DNA of 64,000 bases. It comes from Bacillota bacterium (GTDB lineage Bacteria > Bacillota > Clostridia > Acetivibrionales > DTU013). This document shows, one piece after another, positions 36,328-45,033 of the stretch. Below the pieces are notes generated by a model that searched no databases, was not told where the DNA came from, and was given only the letters and a program-made list of their open reading frames with translations. Numbering within the stretch: position 1 is the first letter of the stretch; each line of letters begins with the position of its first letter. The stretch is taken from contig JAEYON010000068.1 of NCBI GenBank assembly GCA_023411645.1, positions 62,001-126,000 of the forward strand. The letters are read 5' to 3'. A program made the position numbers and the translations under genes.

Positions 36328-37365
36328 ATGAAAAGAATATTGTTTAAGACGTTTGTTGTGTTATCTTCTGCATTACTGCTCATAATACTGATCTTTTTTA
36401 CAGACAGTTTTGATGCATTGATGCAAATTGTTACAAATGCAAAGATTGGGTGGCTTGCTGTTGGCTTCGGATGTATGGTTGCTTACTGGATACTGGATGC
36501 AGTCATTCTGCATACCATATCGGCCACAATGGATAAAGGGCAAAGGATGAGGGATTCTGTCAAGGTTACCATGATCGGGCAATTTTTTCATTCTATTACC
36601 CCTTTTGCGGGGGGCGGTGAGCCGGTACAAGCCTATATAATGGTAAAGGATGGTCTCCAACCGGGTGTTGCCGCCTCCATATTTGCCGTAAAAACTATTT
36701 TACACGAATTAATTATCGTACTATATGCTATAGCATCATACTTATTTCATGGTGCTGCTTTTACAGCGAGGATACCTCAGTTCAATTATTTCTTTGTAGC
36801 GGGTCTTGTGCTGAATGCAGCTTTTTTAGCCTTTATACTGTTGCTTATGTATAAAGCGCAGGCAGCAAAAAAAGTATTAGTGTTTATTTGCAGGCTGTTG
36901 GAGAAAACGAAGCTGATCAAAAATAGAACCGCCATTGAGAATAAAATCAACTGTGAGGTGGCAAGTTTTAAAGATGGGGCGTTGATTCTCAAAAAGGACC
37001 GCAAATCCCTCTTAACACTGCTGGCGGTACAGATATTGCAATTTACATTTATTTTTGCGATAACCTTTTGTATACAGCTTGCCGTAGAATCCCAACATGC
37101 TTCATTTTCTGAGATGATTGCGGCGCAATCCATGATCATGCTGATCTCGGTGCTTATCCCGACACCTGGCGCTACAGGCGGGGTTGAAGGGATAAGCTAT
37201 ATATTCTTTGGGATGTTTTTCCGTAAAGATTTTATTATACCGGTGATCTTGATCTATAGGCTTCTAACCTATTACCCGTCAGTTCTGTTTGGGGGACTGT
37301 TCACAGTGCTGGCGCCTGAAAGACCGCTAAAGCGTGAAACAATGAAAAAGTTATCAGATTATTAG
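36328..37365 (+). CDS. UPF0104/MprF-like lipid flippase-domain membrane protein
   Basis: 345 residues with about seven to eight hydrophobic helices and the LPG-synthase transmembrane block FFHSITPFAGGGEPVQAY and PTPGATGGVEGISYIFFG. Related to MprF's flippase half and YbhN, so it may flip or transport lipid-linked molecules; it lacks a synthase domain. ATG 36328 is chosen since the upstream frame contains no membrane segment and the preceding gene ends at 36299. Followed by the PspC gene. Confidence 0.85.
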   Translation: MKRILFKTFVVLSSALLLIILIFFTDSFDALMQIVTNAKIGWLAVGFGCMVAYWILDAVILHTISATMDKGQRMRDSVKVTMIGQFFHSITPFAGGGEPVQAYIMVKDGLQPGVAASIFAVKTILHELIIVLYAIASYLFHGAAFTARIPQFNYFFVAGLVLNAAFLAFILLLMYKAQAAKKVLVFICRLLEKTKLIKNRTAIENKINCEVASFKDGALILKKDRKSLLTLLAVQILQFTFIFAITFCIQLAVESQHASFSEMIAAQSMIMLISVLIPTPGATGGVEGISYIFFGMFFRKDFIIPVILIYRLLTYYPSVLFGGLFTVLAPERPLKRETMKKLSDY

Positions 37366-37434
37366 ACATTATTGTCCGGGCTGCGTATTATCTTGTGTAA
37401 ACACATTTATGCAGAAAAAAGGAGTAAAGAAAAT

Positions 37435-37887
37435 ATGGATAGATTGCATCGTTCAAAAAGGAATAAGGTACTTTTCGGAGTATGCGGAGGATTGTCCGAA
37501 TATTTGCGGATAGATGCTACACTTATCAGGATCATATGCATTCTGGCTCTTTTCACGGGTGCCGGGTTTGTTTTGTACCTTGTTGCAGCATTGATCATGC
37601 CCGAAGACAAGGGATATACGTCGGATGAAAGCCAGTGGAACACCGGTGCGCAGACCCAAACCAAAACGGATTTCGAAAGCGAATTCAATAAGGATGCCGA
37701 AGAGTGGGGCCGTCCTGCGAAATATCCGGCAGAGAAGAACAGGGTAGTCATCGGAGCAATCCTTTTGGGTCTTGGGATCCTGTTTCTGGGAAAGCAGTTT
37801 ATGCCGGGGCTTTTTAACATGAAAATCATGGTGCCCATGCTGCTGGTCGTGATCGGCGGGATTTTCGTTCTGAGGGGAAGAAGATAG
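37435..37887 (+). CDS. PspC domain protein
   Basis: 150 residues. The N-terminal PspC domain (LHRSKRNKVLFGVCGGLSEYLRIDATLIRIICILALFTGAGFVLYLVAALIMP, about 2-57) has a membrane hairpin; a polar linker (about 65-100) leads to a second, C-terminal hydrophobic pair (about 105-145). Acts at the membrane in envelope stress. ATG 37435 has AAAGGAG upstream. The gap to the next gene is 29 bases, so it is in the same transcription unit. Confidence 0.9.
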   Translation: MDRLHRSKRNKVLFGVCGGLSEYLRIDATLIRIICILALFTGAGFVLYLVAALIMPEDKGYTSDESQWNTGAQTQTKTDFESEFNKDAEEWGRPAKYPAEKNRVVIGAILLGLGILFLGKQFMPGLFNMKIMVPMLLVVIGGIFVLRGRR

Positions 37888-37916
37888 GAGTACAAGTACA
37901 GGCCAGCGGGGTGTAA

Positions 37917-39221
37917 ATGATAAAACGGTCAGATTATGAGCAGATGATATTTGAACTGAAGGAAAAGTATACGAAGATTTGGCAAAACACGCCCGATACG
38001 CTTCCAGCGTTTCGGGCACGTTATACTGCCGACCAGCACAAAAAAAGAGAGGCGGCTATGAGCAGCATTGCTGACGGGATAGTCCGACTAATCAAGGAGT
38101 TTTCGGATAAGAACCCGGAAGATTCCGTCAGGTGGGGGTCTGAACTGAAAAGGCTCGTTTACGGCTGCGGAGTGGATATTCTGGGGCTTGAAGGCAATAG
38201 CATGAAAATGCTGCTGGAGAATGGCTTCTGTGATGTGACATCCGGTTTTATTTCCAGAGCCCGTGAGTTTGACGCTGGATTTAAGCTGGAAGATATTTTT
38301 CAATCCCTGAGGAATACATGGATAATGAACTGTATTCAGAAGCTGATGGGAATGAAGGTCGATTTGACGCCATCCATTTTTGCATATAGCATGCTTTACC
38401 CATATACAGATAATTATCTTGACGCCTTGTCTGTGTCTGAAAAAGAAAAAATGCAGACAAATCAAAATTTTAGAAGAAGACTGGCAGGCGTAGATCTAAG
38501 GGCTGCATCACTTCTGGAGGAAAAGCTGTTCCGGCTTGTCCGGATGATAGAAGGCCAGTATCCTCGCAGCAGTTTTCCTATGGTATATGAAAGCTTACTT
38601 GGTATACAGACAGCACAGGAGAAAAGCTTACTGCAGTCGGCTTACATTAATGAGCCTTACCCGGACATACTGGAGATCAGTATCGAGAAGGGCGGATGTT
38701 CTGTTCTGGCGGACGGGTGCCTGTTAAGGGGCGGATTATCCGAGCAGGAAGCCTCATTTATCTTTGGCTTCGGCGTAATGCTGCAGTTTATTGACGATTT
38801 GCAGGATGCCAATGATGACAGAGGCAAGGGGCATGTCACTATTTTCTCCGGACGGAATACAAGGACCATGGCTGAGAACATGACTAACAGGCTGATCAAC
38901 TTTGTGGCCGGTATTCTAAATGATGACAAGTGCTTTTGCTCTCAGGAAGCGCTGGAATTAAAGCGGTTGATAAAAGACAGCATTCTGATTCTGGCAATGG
39001 GGGCTGTTGCCTGCAACAGCGACATGTATGGCAGGGACTGGCTTAGAACACTTGAGGAGTATTCGCCGCTTAGTTTTAAGTACCTGAAGAGCTTTTATAA
39101 AAGAATGGGAAGAGAGTTCGGAAAACTAAAAATCAAATTGGCCGTTAAGCCTCTTGAAATCCCCATGGCAAGAGCATTTGCCAGCGGAATTCTTTCACAA
39201 TCTTCTATAAAAATATCATAA
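37917..39221 (+). CDS. Divergent class I isoprenoid-synthase-like protein
   Basis: 434 mostly alpha-helical residues. Two Asp-rich motifs have the right order and spacing for the trans-isoprenyl-diphosphate synthase fold: DNYLD (165-169, a weakened first motif) and DDLQD (293-297), with NDD and K following. Sequence between them (LLEEKLFRLVRMIEGQYP) fits the helical bundle. The extra N-terminal 150 residues are not typical of FPP/GGPP synthases. Substrate unknown; prenyl transfer or cyclisation of a lipid would fit the neighbouring lipid-flippase and envelope genes. ATG start at 37917. Confidence 0.55.
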   Translation: MIKRSDYEQMIFELKEKYTKIWQNTPDTLPAFRARYTADQHKKREAAMSSIADGIVRLIKEFSDKNPEDSVRWGSELKRLVYGCGVDILGLEGNSMKMLLENGFCDVTSGFISRAREFDAGFKLEDIFQSLRNTWIMNCIQKLMGMKVDLTPSIFAYSMLYPYTDNYLDALSVSEKEKMQTNQNFRRRLAGVDLRAASLLEEKLFRLVRMIEGQYPRSSFPMVYESLLGIQTAQEKSLLQSAYINEPYPDILEISIEKGGCSVLADGCLLRGGLSEQEASFIFGFGVMLQFIDDLQDANDDRGKGHVTIFSGRNTRTMAENMTNRLINFVAGILNDDKCFCSQEALELKRLIKDSILILAMGAVACNSDMYGRDWLRTLEEYSPLSFKYLKSFYKRMGREFGKLKIKLAVKPLEIPMARAFASGILSQSSIKIS

Positions 39222-39261
39222 TGCAAACTCCGACTTTATCCGATAACATATTTAGAATTGT

Positions 39262-39286
39262 TGAAAAAAGCAAAGTAATGCGATAT
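39262..39286 (+). promoter_or_regulatory. Possible sigma-D (flagellar) promoter of motAB
   Basis: GCGATAT (39280-39286) resembles the -10 (GCCGATAT) of sigma-D; GAAA or TGAA about 13-14 bases upstream is a poor -35 (expected TAAA). The gap 39222-39330 holds nothing else. Confidence 0.3.
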
Positions 39287-39330
39287 AGTCGTTATTATTA
39301 TGTCTTGATATGTGCAAAGGATGAATAGAT

Positions 39331-40143
39331 ATGGATTTAGGTACGATTATTGGCCTATTGGCCGGAATTGCCTGTGTCATTATCTCCATTTTTATCGGAG
39401 ACGGTGAATTATTATCATATTGGGATCTTCCCTCGGTATTTATTACTATCGGTGGCGGCATATGTTCTACGCTAATTAATTACAGGCTCAAAGATTTATT
39501 GAGTGTTTTTAAAGTGACGCTGCATGTATTCACCGACAAAGCATCCTCAGCATCTGATATCATTGCCCAAATGGTAAAGCTCTCTGAGAAGACCAGAAGA
39601 GAAGGACTCCTTTCGATAGAGCCTGAGCTGGAGGAGATGGAAGATCCATTTATCAAGCAGTCTCTTCAGTTGGTAGTCGATGGGATTGAGTCTGAGACTA
39701 TACAGGATTTTATGGATACGGAAATTGAAAACATGCAATCAAGGCATGGTAAAGGGATTGCCATCTTCAACACGATGGGCGCAATATTTCCCGCATGGGG
39801 CATGATAGGTACGCTGCTTGGTCTGATTAACCTGCTGCTGAAGCTGGATGATCCGGCGCAGATAGGGCCGTCAATGTCTGTTGCATTGGTCACTACCTTT
39901 TATGGCAGTATACTATCGAATTTCGTCTGTATACCGATAGCAGGAAAGCTGAAAATGAAGAGCGATGAAGAAGTCCATCAGATGGAGATGATCGCGGAGG
40001 CCGTCATATCCATTCAGGCCGGTGAAAATCCCAAGATGCTTGAACAGAAGCTCAGGATATACCTAAGTCCTGAAGAGAGAAAAATGGCTGATAAGAAAGA
40101 AACGGAAGAATCGGAAGATACCAATAGGCCGGTGTCTGTATGA
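39331..40143 (+). CDS. motA: Flagellar motor stator protein MotA
   Basis: 270 residues, four membrane helices (two N-terminal, two after about residue 150). Sequence matches MotA: DLGTIIGLLAGIACVIISIFIG at the start and the conserved ..RHGKGIAIFNTMGAIFPAWGMIGTLLGLINLLLKLDDPAQIGPSMSVALVTTFYGSILSNFVCIPI. Forms the ion-conducting stator with MotB. The long cytoplasmic loop (about 60-150) with RREGLLSIEPELEEMED contacts the rotor. Separated from motB by 14 bases. Confidence 0.95.
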   Translation: MDLGTIIGLLAGIACVIISIFIGDGELLSYWDLPSVFITIGGGICSTLINYRLKDLLSVFKVTLHVFTDKASSASDIIAQMVKLSEKTRREGLLSIEPELEEMEDPFIKQSLQLVVDGIESETIQDFMDTEIENMQSRHGKGIAIFNTMGAIFPAWGMIGTLLGLINLLLKLDDPAQIGPSMSVALVTTFYGSILSNFVCIPIAGKLKMKSDEEVHQMEMIAEAVISIQAGENPKMLEQKLRIYLSPEERKMADKKETEESEDTNRPVSV

Positions 40144-40157
40144 TGGGGGTGATGTAG

Positions 40158-40952
40158 ATGGCCAGAAGAAGACGCGCTCCAGTGGATTCAGGTGGAGGTG
40201 GAGGTTCGTGGCTGACCACTTATAGCGACCTTGTCACATTGCTTCTTTGTTTTTTTATTTTGCTTTTTTCCATGGCGATAGTTGATAAGCAGAAATTCCA
40301 GGAAGTGGCTCTTTCGTTGCGTTCTGCTTTTTCTGGCGGAACCGGTATTATGAAGTCAAGTGATGGGGATTCTATGATCAGTATTACTCCCTTTGAGGAT
40401 GGTGAACAGATTTTACAGGACTTATCTGACTCAAACAAAGAGGATGACGGCAATATTGATGAGGGTCTGTTGGATGATACTGCAGGGGACACGGCTGAGA
40501 GATTAGAGACCATAAAGATTGCAAAGATTAATATACAAGGCTTGATTGATCAGATGGGACTGAACGAAAACATTAAGGTCATCGATGAAGAGAGCAGAAT
40601 CATTTTAAGGATGGATTCCATTATTTTATTCGATTCCGGAAGTGCGGATATGAAGTCCACCTCAATACCGATCGTTGAAAAAATGGGTCAGATATTGAAG
40701 ACACTGGATACAGAAATATTGGTTCAGGGACATGCGGACGACCGTCCGATCCACACTGCGTTGTACCCTTCAAACTGGGAGCTGTCGACTAAAAGAGCGA
40801 CAAATGTGGTGCGGTTTTTTGTGGATAAATCCGGAATGAAGGAAGAGCATCTTACTGCCGCCGGCAATGCTGAATTTAAGCCGATTGCGCCGAATGATAC
40901 TGAGTATAACAGACAGAAAAACAGAAGGATCGATATTGTTATTCTAAAGTAA
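40158..40952 (+). CDS. motB: Flagellar motor stator protein MotB
   Basis: 264 residues. Single N-terminal helix with the ion-binding Asp24 in TTYSDLVTLLLCFFILLFSM, a linker (about 50-140, acidic) and a C-terminal OmpA-like peptidoglycan-binding domain (about 150-264; FDSGSADMKSTSIPI, NWELSTKRATNVVRFF, NRRIDIVILK). Anchors the stator to the wall. The ribosome-binding site GGGGGTGATG overlaps the end of motA. A terminator follows. Confidence 0.95.
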   Translation: MARRRRAPVDSGGGGGSWLTTYSDLVTLLLCFFILLFSMAIVDKQKFQEVALSLRSAFSGGTGIMKSSDGDSMISITPFEDGEQILQDLSDSNKEDDGNIDEGLLDDTAGDTAERLETIKIAKINIQGLIDQMGLNENIKVIDEESRIILRMDSIILFDSGSADMKSTSIPIVEKMGQILKTLDTEILVQGHADDRPIHTALYPSNWELSTKRATNVVRFFVDKSGMKEEHLTAAGNAEFKPIAPNDTEYNRQKNRRIDIVILK

Positions 40953-41006
40953 AAAGTGATCTTTTTCAGCGATCAAGCATGATAAATCCTATATAACAGA
41001 TAACTT

Positions 41007-41038
41007 GGGTATATTATTATATATATCCTTTTATTTTT
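41007..41038 (+). terminator. Probable terminator after motB
   Basis: GGGTATAT (41007-41014) pairs with ATATATCC (41021-41028), one G-T pair, then TTTTATTTTTAT. The remainder of 40953-41117 shows no gene. Confidence 0.5.
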
Positions 41039-41117
41039 ATGGTAAAATAAATGAGAAATATGAATGAAGAGAAACTCCTTAAATATGAATGTCACGACTC
41101 GAGGATAATAATATCGG

Positions 41118-41699
41118 ATGGATTCGATCATACTTGCTTCCTCCTCCCCGAGGAGAAGAGAATTACTTAGCCAGGCGGGAATACCGTTTACCGTTGTGCC
41201 GGCTGATGTGGATGAAGAAAATGCAGAGCTTTCCGGAACTCCGGAACGGAAGGCGGAACAGCTTGCTTATATGAAAGCGGCCGCAGTTGCGGGAAAAATC
41301 GGCGAAGGACTTGTCCTCGGTGCGGATACCATTGTAGTATGCGCAGGAGAGGTGTTTGGAAAGCCTGTTGATCGTGATGATGCCCGAAGGATGCTTGAGA
41401 TGCTGAGTGGACGGGAGCATCAGGTCATTACAGGCATTGCTGTACTTGATGCAGCAAAAAAGACGACAAGGATCGAACATGAGGTTACCAGAGTCCGGTT
41501 TTCAAAGCTGCTGCCTGAGGAAATCGAGGCGTATATCAGTTCAGAAGAACCTTTCGACAAAGCCGGCTCATACGCAGTCCAGGGAAAGGGCGCCCTTATG
41601 GTAGAGGGCATCGACGGCTGCTATAGCAATGTTGTCGGGCTTCCATTAAGGAAGCTGTATATGGTGCTGAAGGAATTCGGCGTACAGGTTCTTGAGTGA
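41118..41699 (+). CDS. maf: Maf nucleotide pyrophosphatase
   Basis: 193 residues. Family motif ILASSSPRRRELL at the start binds nucleoside triphosphates; GADTIVVCAGEVFGKP and SYAVQGKGALMVEGIDGCYSNVVGLPL complete the core. Hydrolyses dTTP, UTP or modified nucleotides and influences septum formation. First gene of the conserved maf-radC-mreBCD-minCDE-spoIVF order. GAGGATAATA lies about 12 bases before the ATG. Confidence 0.95.
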   Translation: MDSIILASSSPRRRELLSQAGIPFTVVPADVDEENAELSGTPERKAEQLAYMKAAAVAGKIGEGLVLGADTIVVCAGEVFGKPVDRDDARRMLEMLSGREHQVITGIAVLDAAKKTTRIEHEVTRVRFSKLLPEEIEAYISSEEPFDKAGSYAVQGKGALMVEGIDGCYSNVVGLPLRKLYMVLKEFGVQVLE

Positions 41700-41809
41700 T
41701 ATTATTTTAGAAATAATAAAATTACAAAATATAGATAATAATAGAAAATAATGGTACAATGAAAGAGGTGATGTTTTACAGATTATTAAGAAATGTGGGG
41801 TTGACCAAA

Positions 41810-42508
41810 ATGGAATACAGACTTAGAATGAAGGATATACCTGTAAGCGAGAGGCCTTATGAGAAGCTGGAGAAGTACGGGCCCGAGACACTGTCAAATG
41901 CCGAGCTGCTTGCCGTTATTATTAGGACAGGCAGTATTGAAGAAACATCAGTCACTCTGGCTCAAAGGCTGCTTTCTCTTGGGAATGACAGAGGGGGGAT
42001 AGCATTCCTTCACAATCTGTCAGTGGAAGAGCTAAAAAAGACCAAAGGGATCGGAAGAGTCAAAGCATTGCAGATCAAAGCGGTCATGGAGCTTTCCAAG
42101 CGCATATCCTCTTCGATTATTAATAATGGGCGTGTGTCGATCAAGTCGCCTGTTGAGGTCAGTACGCTGTTGATGGAGGAAATGCGTCACCTGAAGAAGG
42201 AAGTATTCAAAATCATCCTGCTGAATACAAAGAACCATATTATCAAGGTTCTGGATGTTTCAGTCGGAAGCCTGAATTCATCGATTGTTCACCCAAGAGA
42301 GGTTTTCAGTGAAGCAGTGAAGGCAGGATGCAGCGGGATATTGCTTGTACATAACCACCCCAGCGGTGATCCTGAGCCGAGCAGGGAAGATATAGATACA
42401 ACACAGAGGCTGATTAATGCGGGTAATATTTTAGGAATAAAAGTCCTTGATCATGTAGTTATCGGGGACGGAAGATACATAAGCTTTAAGGAGCAGGGAT
42501 TGGTATAG
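41810..42508 (+). CDS. radC: RadC-family JAB/MPN protein
   Basis: 232 residues from ATG 41810 with GGGG upstream, which matches the usual length; starts at 41759 and 41771 would add residues unlike the family. N-terminal helix-hairpin-helix region (about 25-95: LSNAELLAVIIRTG, TKGIGRVKALQI) and a C-terminal JAB domain with the zinc-type motif HNHPSGDPEPSREDI (about 180-195). Historically linked to DNA repair; the biochemical role is uncertain. Lies between maf and mreB. Confidence 0.93.
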   Translation: MEYRLRMKDIPVSERPYEKLEKYGPETLSNAELLAVIIRTGSIEETSVTLAQRLLSLGNDRGGIAFLHNLSVEELKKTKGIGRVKALQIKAVMELSKRISSSIINNGRVSIKSPVEVSTLLMEEMRHLKKEVFKIILLNTKNHIIKVLDVSVGSLNSSIVHPREVFSEAVKAGCSGILLVHNHPSGDPEPSREDIDTTQRLINAGNILGIKVLDHVVIGDGRYISFKEQGLV

Positions 42509-42533
42509 AATTATAATTAATTTTTTCACATAT

Positions 42534-42567
42534 GGAAAATTTAGTTTTGTGATAGGTCGTTATAAAC
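42534..42567 (+). promoter_or_regulatory. Putative promoter-type element ahead of mreB
   Basis: Contains TAGGTCGTTATAA (42553-42565) preceded by GGAAAATTT. The same 13-mer with a similar AT-rich upstream segment occurs at 49693-49705 before spoIVFA. It may be a shared alternative-sigma promoter or operator. Confidence 0.35.
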
Positions 42568-42585
42568 AACTTGGGAGGATATAAA

Positions 42586-43608
42586 ATGGGATTTTTTGCA
42601 AAAGACATCGGAATTGATTTGGGTACAGCCAATACGCTCGTTCACGTAAAAGGCAGAGGGATTGTAATTAGAGAGCCCTCAGTTGTGGCTATAAATAAAA
42701 ATTCGAAAACAATCCTTGCGGTCGGCGATGATGCAAAAAGCATGATCGGCAGGACGCCAGGTGATATTGTAGCAATCAGGCCTATGAAGGATGGAGTTAT
42801 TGCGGACTTTGACATTACCCAGAGCATGCTCAAGTACTTTATCAAAAGAGCGATGGCCGGTGGTGTCGTATCAAAACCGAGAGTTGTCATATGTGTGCCG
42901 TCCGGAGTGACAGAGGTCGAGAAAAGAGCGGTTGAGGAAGCGACTCTTCAGGCAGGGGCAAAGGAAGCATATTTGATAGAGGAGCCTATGGCAGCTGCCA
43001 TAGGAGCGAATCTGCCTGTTGAGGAACCAACCGGCAGCATGATTGTCGATATCGGTGGCGGTACCAGTGAAGTGGCTGTTATATCGCTGGGAGGAGTAGT
43101 TACGAGCAAATCTCTCAGAATCGCAGGAGATGAATTTGACGAAGCAATCGTTCATTTTGTCAAAAAGGAATACAACCTGATGATTGGCGAGAGATCGGCT
43201 GAACAAATCAAGTTGACGATTGGAAATGCTTTCCCCAAGCCCAAGGAGGAATATATCGAGGTCAGGGGCAGGGACCTGATCACCGGACTCCCAAAGAACA
43301 TAACAATCTCGTCGGGCGAGATCAACGAGGCGTTGAAGGAACCGATAAATTCCATTGTGGACTCTATTAAATATACCCTGGAAAAAACACCCCCGGAGCT
43401 GGCTTCCGACATTATGGACAAAGGTATTATGCTTGCAGGCGGAGGAGCTCTCTTAAGCGGCTTGGACAAGCTTATTCATGAAGAAACAGGCATGCCGGTT
43501 ATGATTGCAGAAAATCCGTTGGATTGTGTGGCAATCGGAACAGGTAAAGTCCTTGAGGAAATCGAGACTTTGAAGCGTGTACTGATAACGCCAAGAAAAT
43601 TGAAATAG
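42586..43608 (+). CDS. mreB: Actin-like cell-shape protein MreB
   Basis: 340 residues from ATG 42586 (GGGAGGAT at 42573-42580). Actin-fold phosphate 1 motif [14 protein letters not shown], phosphate 2 [15 protein letters not shown], and adenosine motif [12 protein letters not shown]. Polymerises under the membrane to direct lateral wall synthesis with MreC, MreD and PBP2, all encoded next. mreC follows 16 bases later. Confidence 0.97.
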   Translation: MGFFAKDIGIDLGTANTLVHVKGRGIVIREPSVVAINKNSKTILAVGDDAKSMIGRTPGDIVAIRPMKDGVIADFDITQSMLKYFIKRAMAGGVVSKPRVVICVPSGVTEVEKRAVEEATLQAGAKEAYLIEEPMAAAIGANLPVEEPTGSMIVDIGGGTSEVAVISLGGVVTSKSLRIAGDEFDEAIVHFVKKEYNLMIGERSAEQIKLTIGNAFPKPKEEYIEVRGRDLITGLPKNITISSGEINEALKEPINSIVDSIKYTLEKTPPELASDIMDKGIMLAGGGALLSGLDKLIHEETGMPVMIAENPLDCVAIGTGKVLEEIETLKRVLITPRKLK

Positions 43609-43624
43609 AGAGGAGACATGTCCA

Positions 43625-44482
43625 TTGCTGCGTCTTTTCAAGAGCAAATGGTTTATCGTGTCTTTTATTACAATTGTTTTGCTTGTAGTGATGGGGGTTT
43701 CTGTAAATAAAGACAGCAAGCTTCATTGGCTCAATAACATCATCAGCGTGCCAATGAAGCCGGTTCAGGGATTTCTATCCTCAGTCGGTCAAAAGGTTGA
43801 AGATATATTATCTTATTTTAAAGATATAGAAGATGTAAAAAAAGAAAATGATATGCTAAGAGCGGAAGTAGCCGAACTGAAGAAGCAAAACAGAGAAATG
43901 GCAACGCTGGAGAGCAAGAATGAAGAGCTGAGGCGGGCCTTGAGCCTGAAGGAGCAGTTTGGCGGCTATACTATCCACGGCGCAAATATTATTGCTGTAG
44001 ATCCAAGCAATTGGTTCAGCGTGTTCAAAATCGATATAGGTAACACTGACGGAATTTATACTGACGCACCGGTTGTGACAAATGGAAAGGGTCTTGTGGG
44101 CAGAGTTGTTTCCTCCGATATTTCCACCTCAAATGTGCAGACAATCATTGACGCTCAGAGTGCCATCTCCGGCTGGATTGCAAAAGCAGGAGGGGGCCAT
44201 GCCATAGTCAGAGGTGACATGGAGCTCAAGGGAAAGGGCTTATGCAAAATGGATTATATTCCTCTTGAGGTGGATGTTGAAGTCGGTGATGTGATCGAGA
44301 CATCGGGATTGGGCGGTATATATCCTAAAGGGATAGTAATTGGCGAGGTCATTGAGGTGAGAAAATCAAACAGCGAACTTGACCGTCATGCTATCATTCA
44401 ACCGGCGGCTGATTTTAAGAGACTTGAAGAGGTGTTTGTATTAAAAAGTGAGAAAAATATAGAGTCAGGCAGTGCTGAATAA
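43625..44482 (+). CDS. mreC: Rod-shape-determining protein MreC
   Basis: 285 residues: one N-terminal membrane helix (WFIVSFITIVLLVVMGVSV), a coiled coil (about 70-105, EDVKKENDMLRAEVAELKKQNREMATLESKNEELR), then the beta-rich extracytoplasmic domain (VDPSNWFSVFKIDIGNTDGI..GLVGRVV). TTG 43625 follows GAGAGGAG at 43610-43617; an ATG at 43618 is out of frame. Bridges MreB and the wall synthases. Confidence 0.95.
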   Translation: MLRLFKSKWFIVSFITIVLLVVMGVSVNKDSKLHWLNNIISVPMKPVQGFLSSVGQKVEDILSYFKDIEDVKKENDMLRAEVAELKKQNREMATLESKNEELRRALSLKEQFGGYTIHGANIIAVDPSNWFSVFKIDIGNTDGIYTDAPVVTNGKGLVGRVVSSDISTSNVQTIIDAQSAISGWIAKAGGGHAIVRGDMELKGKGLCKMDYIPLEVDVEVGDVIETSGLGGIYPKGIVIGEVIEVRKSNSELDRHAIIQPAADFKRLEEVFVLKSEKNIESGSAE

Positions 44483-44998
44483 ATGAAAAAAAAGTTATTT
44501 TTCTATTTTTTCTTTATATTGTTGTTATTGTTGCTGCAAACAACCTTAATGCAGTATGCAACAATTTATGGGGTTTTACCGAATCTGCTGGTGGTGTTTA
44601 TTATTTCTTCCGCCTTTCTCAGGGGAAACGTTGAAGGCGGCGCTGTCGGACTGTTTGCAGGACTTGCGGCTGACATGATGTTTGGAAGTGTGTTTGGATT
44701 TAATGCTTTGTTCGGGCTATATCTTGGCATTACAGTTGGGTCGTTGAACAAAAGAATGTACAGGGATAATTTGCTGATTGCCGTTTTCTTTACTTTTGTA
44801 TATTCTTTAGCATATGAGTCTGTAATTTTTATTGTAAATAACGTGATGAACGCTCACATGAACTTTCTTTATGCATTTACAGCTATCATTCTGCCCGAGT
44901 CGGTATATAACAGCGCAATAGCTATTTTGTTGTTTCCATTGATGATTAGAGCTGACAAATGGTTCAATGATTCCGATAAAACGATCAGAAAGTACTAA
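44483..44998 (+). CDS. mreD: Rod-shape-determining protein MreD
   Basis: 171 very hydrophobic residues, about five membrane helices, ATG directly abutting the mreC stop codon. LLLLLLQTTLMQYATIYGVLPNLLVVFIISSAF and RGNVEGGAVGLFAGLAADMMFGSVFG match the MreD family. Integral membrane component of the elongasome. Confidence 0.93.
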   Translation: MKKKLFFYFFFILLLLLLQTTLMQYATIYGVLPNLLVVFIISSAFLRGNVEGGAVGLFAGLAADMMFGSVFGFNALFGLYLGITVGSLNKRMYRDNLLIAVFFTFVYSLAYESVIFIVNNVMNAHMNFLYAFTAIILPESVYNSAIAILLFPLMIRADKWFNDSDKTIRKY

Positions 44999-45033
44999 AG
45001 AGGGTTGGGTGCCTAAAAGCAGAGGTGTTGTCA

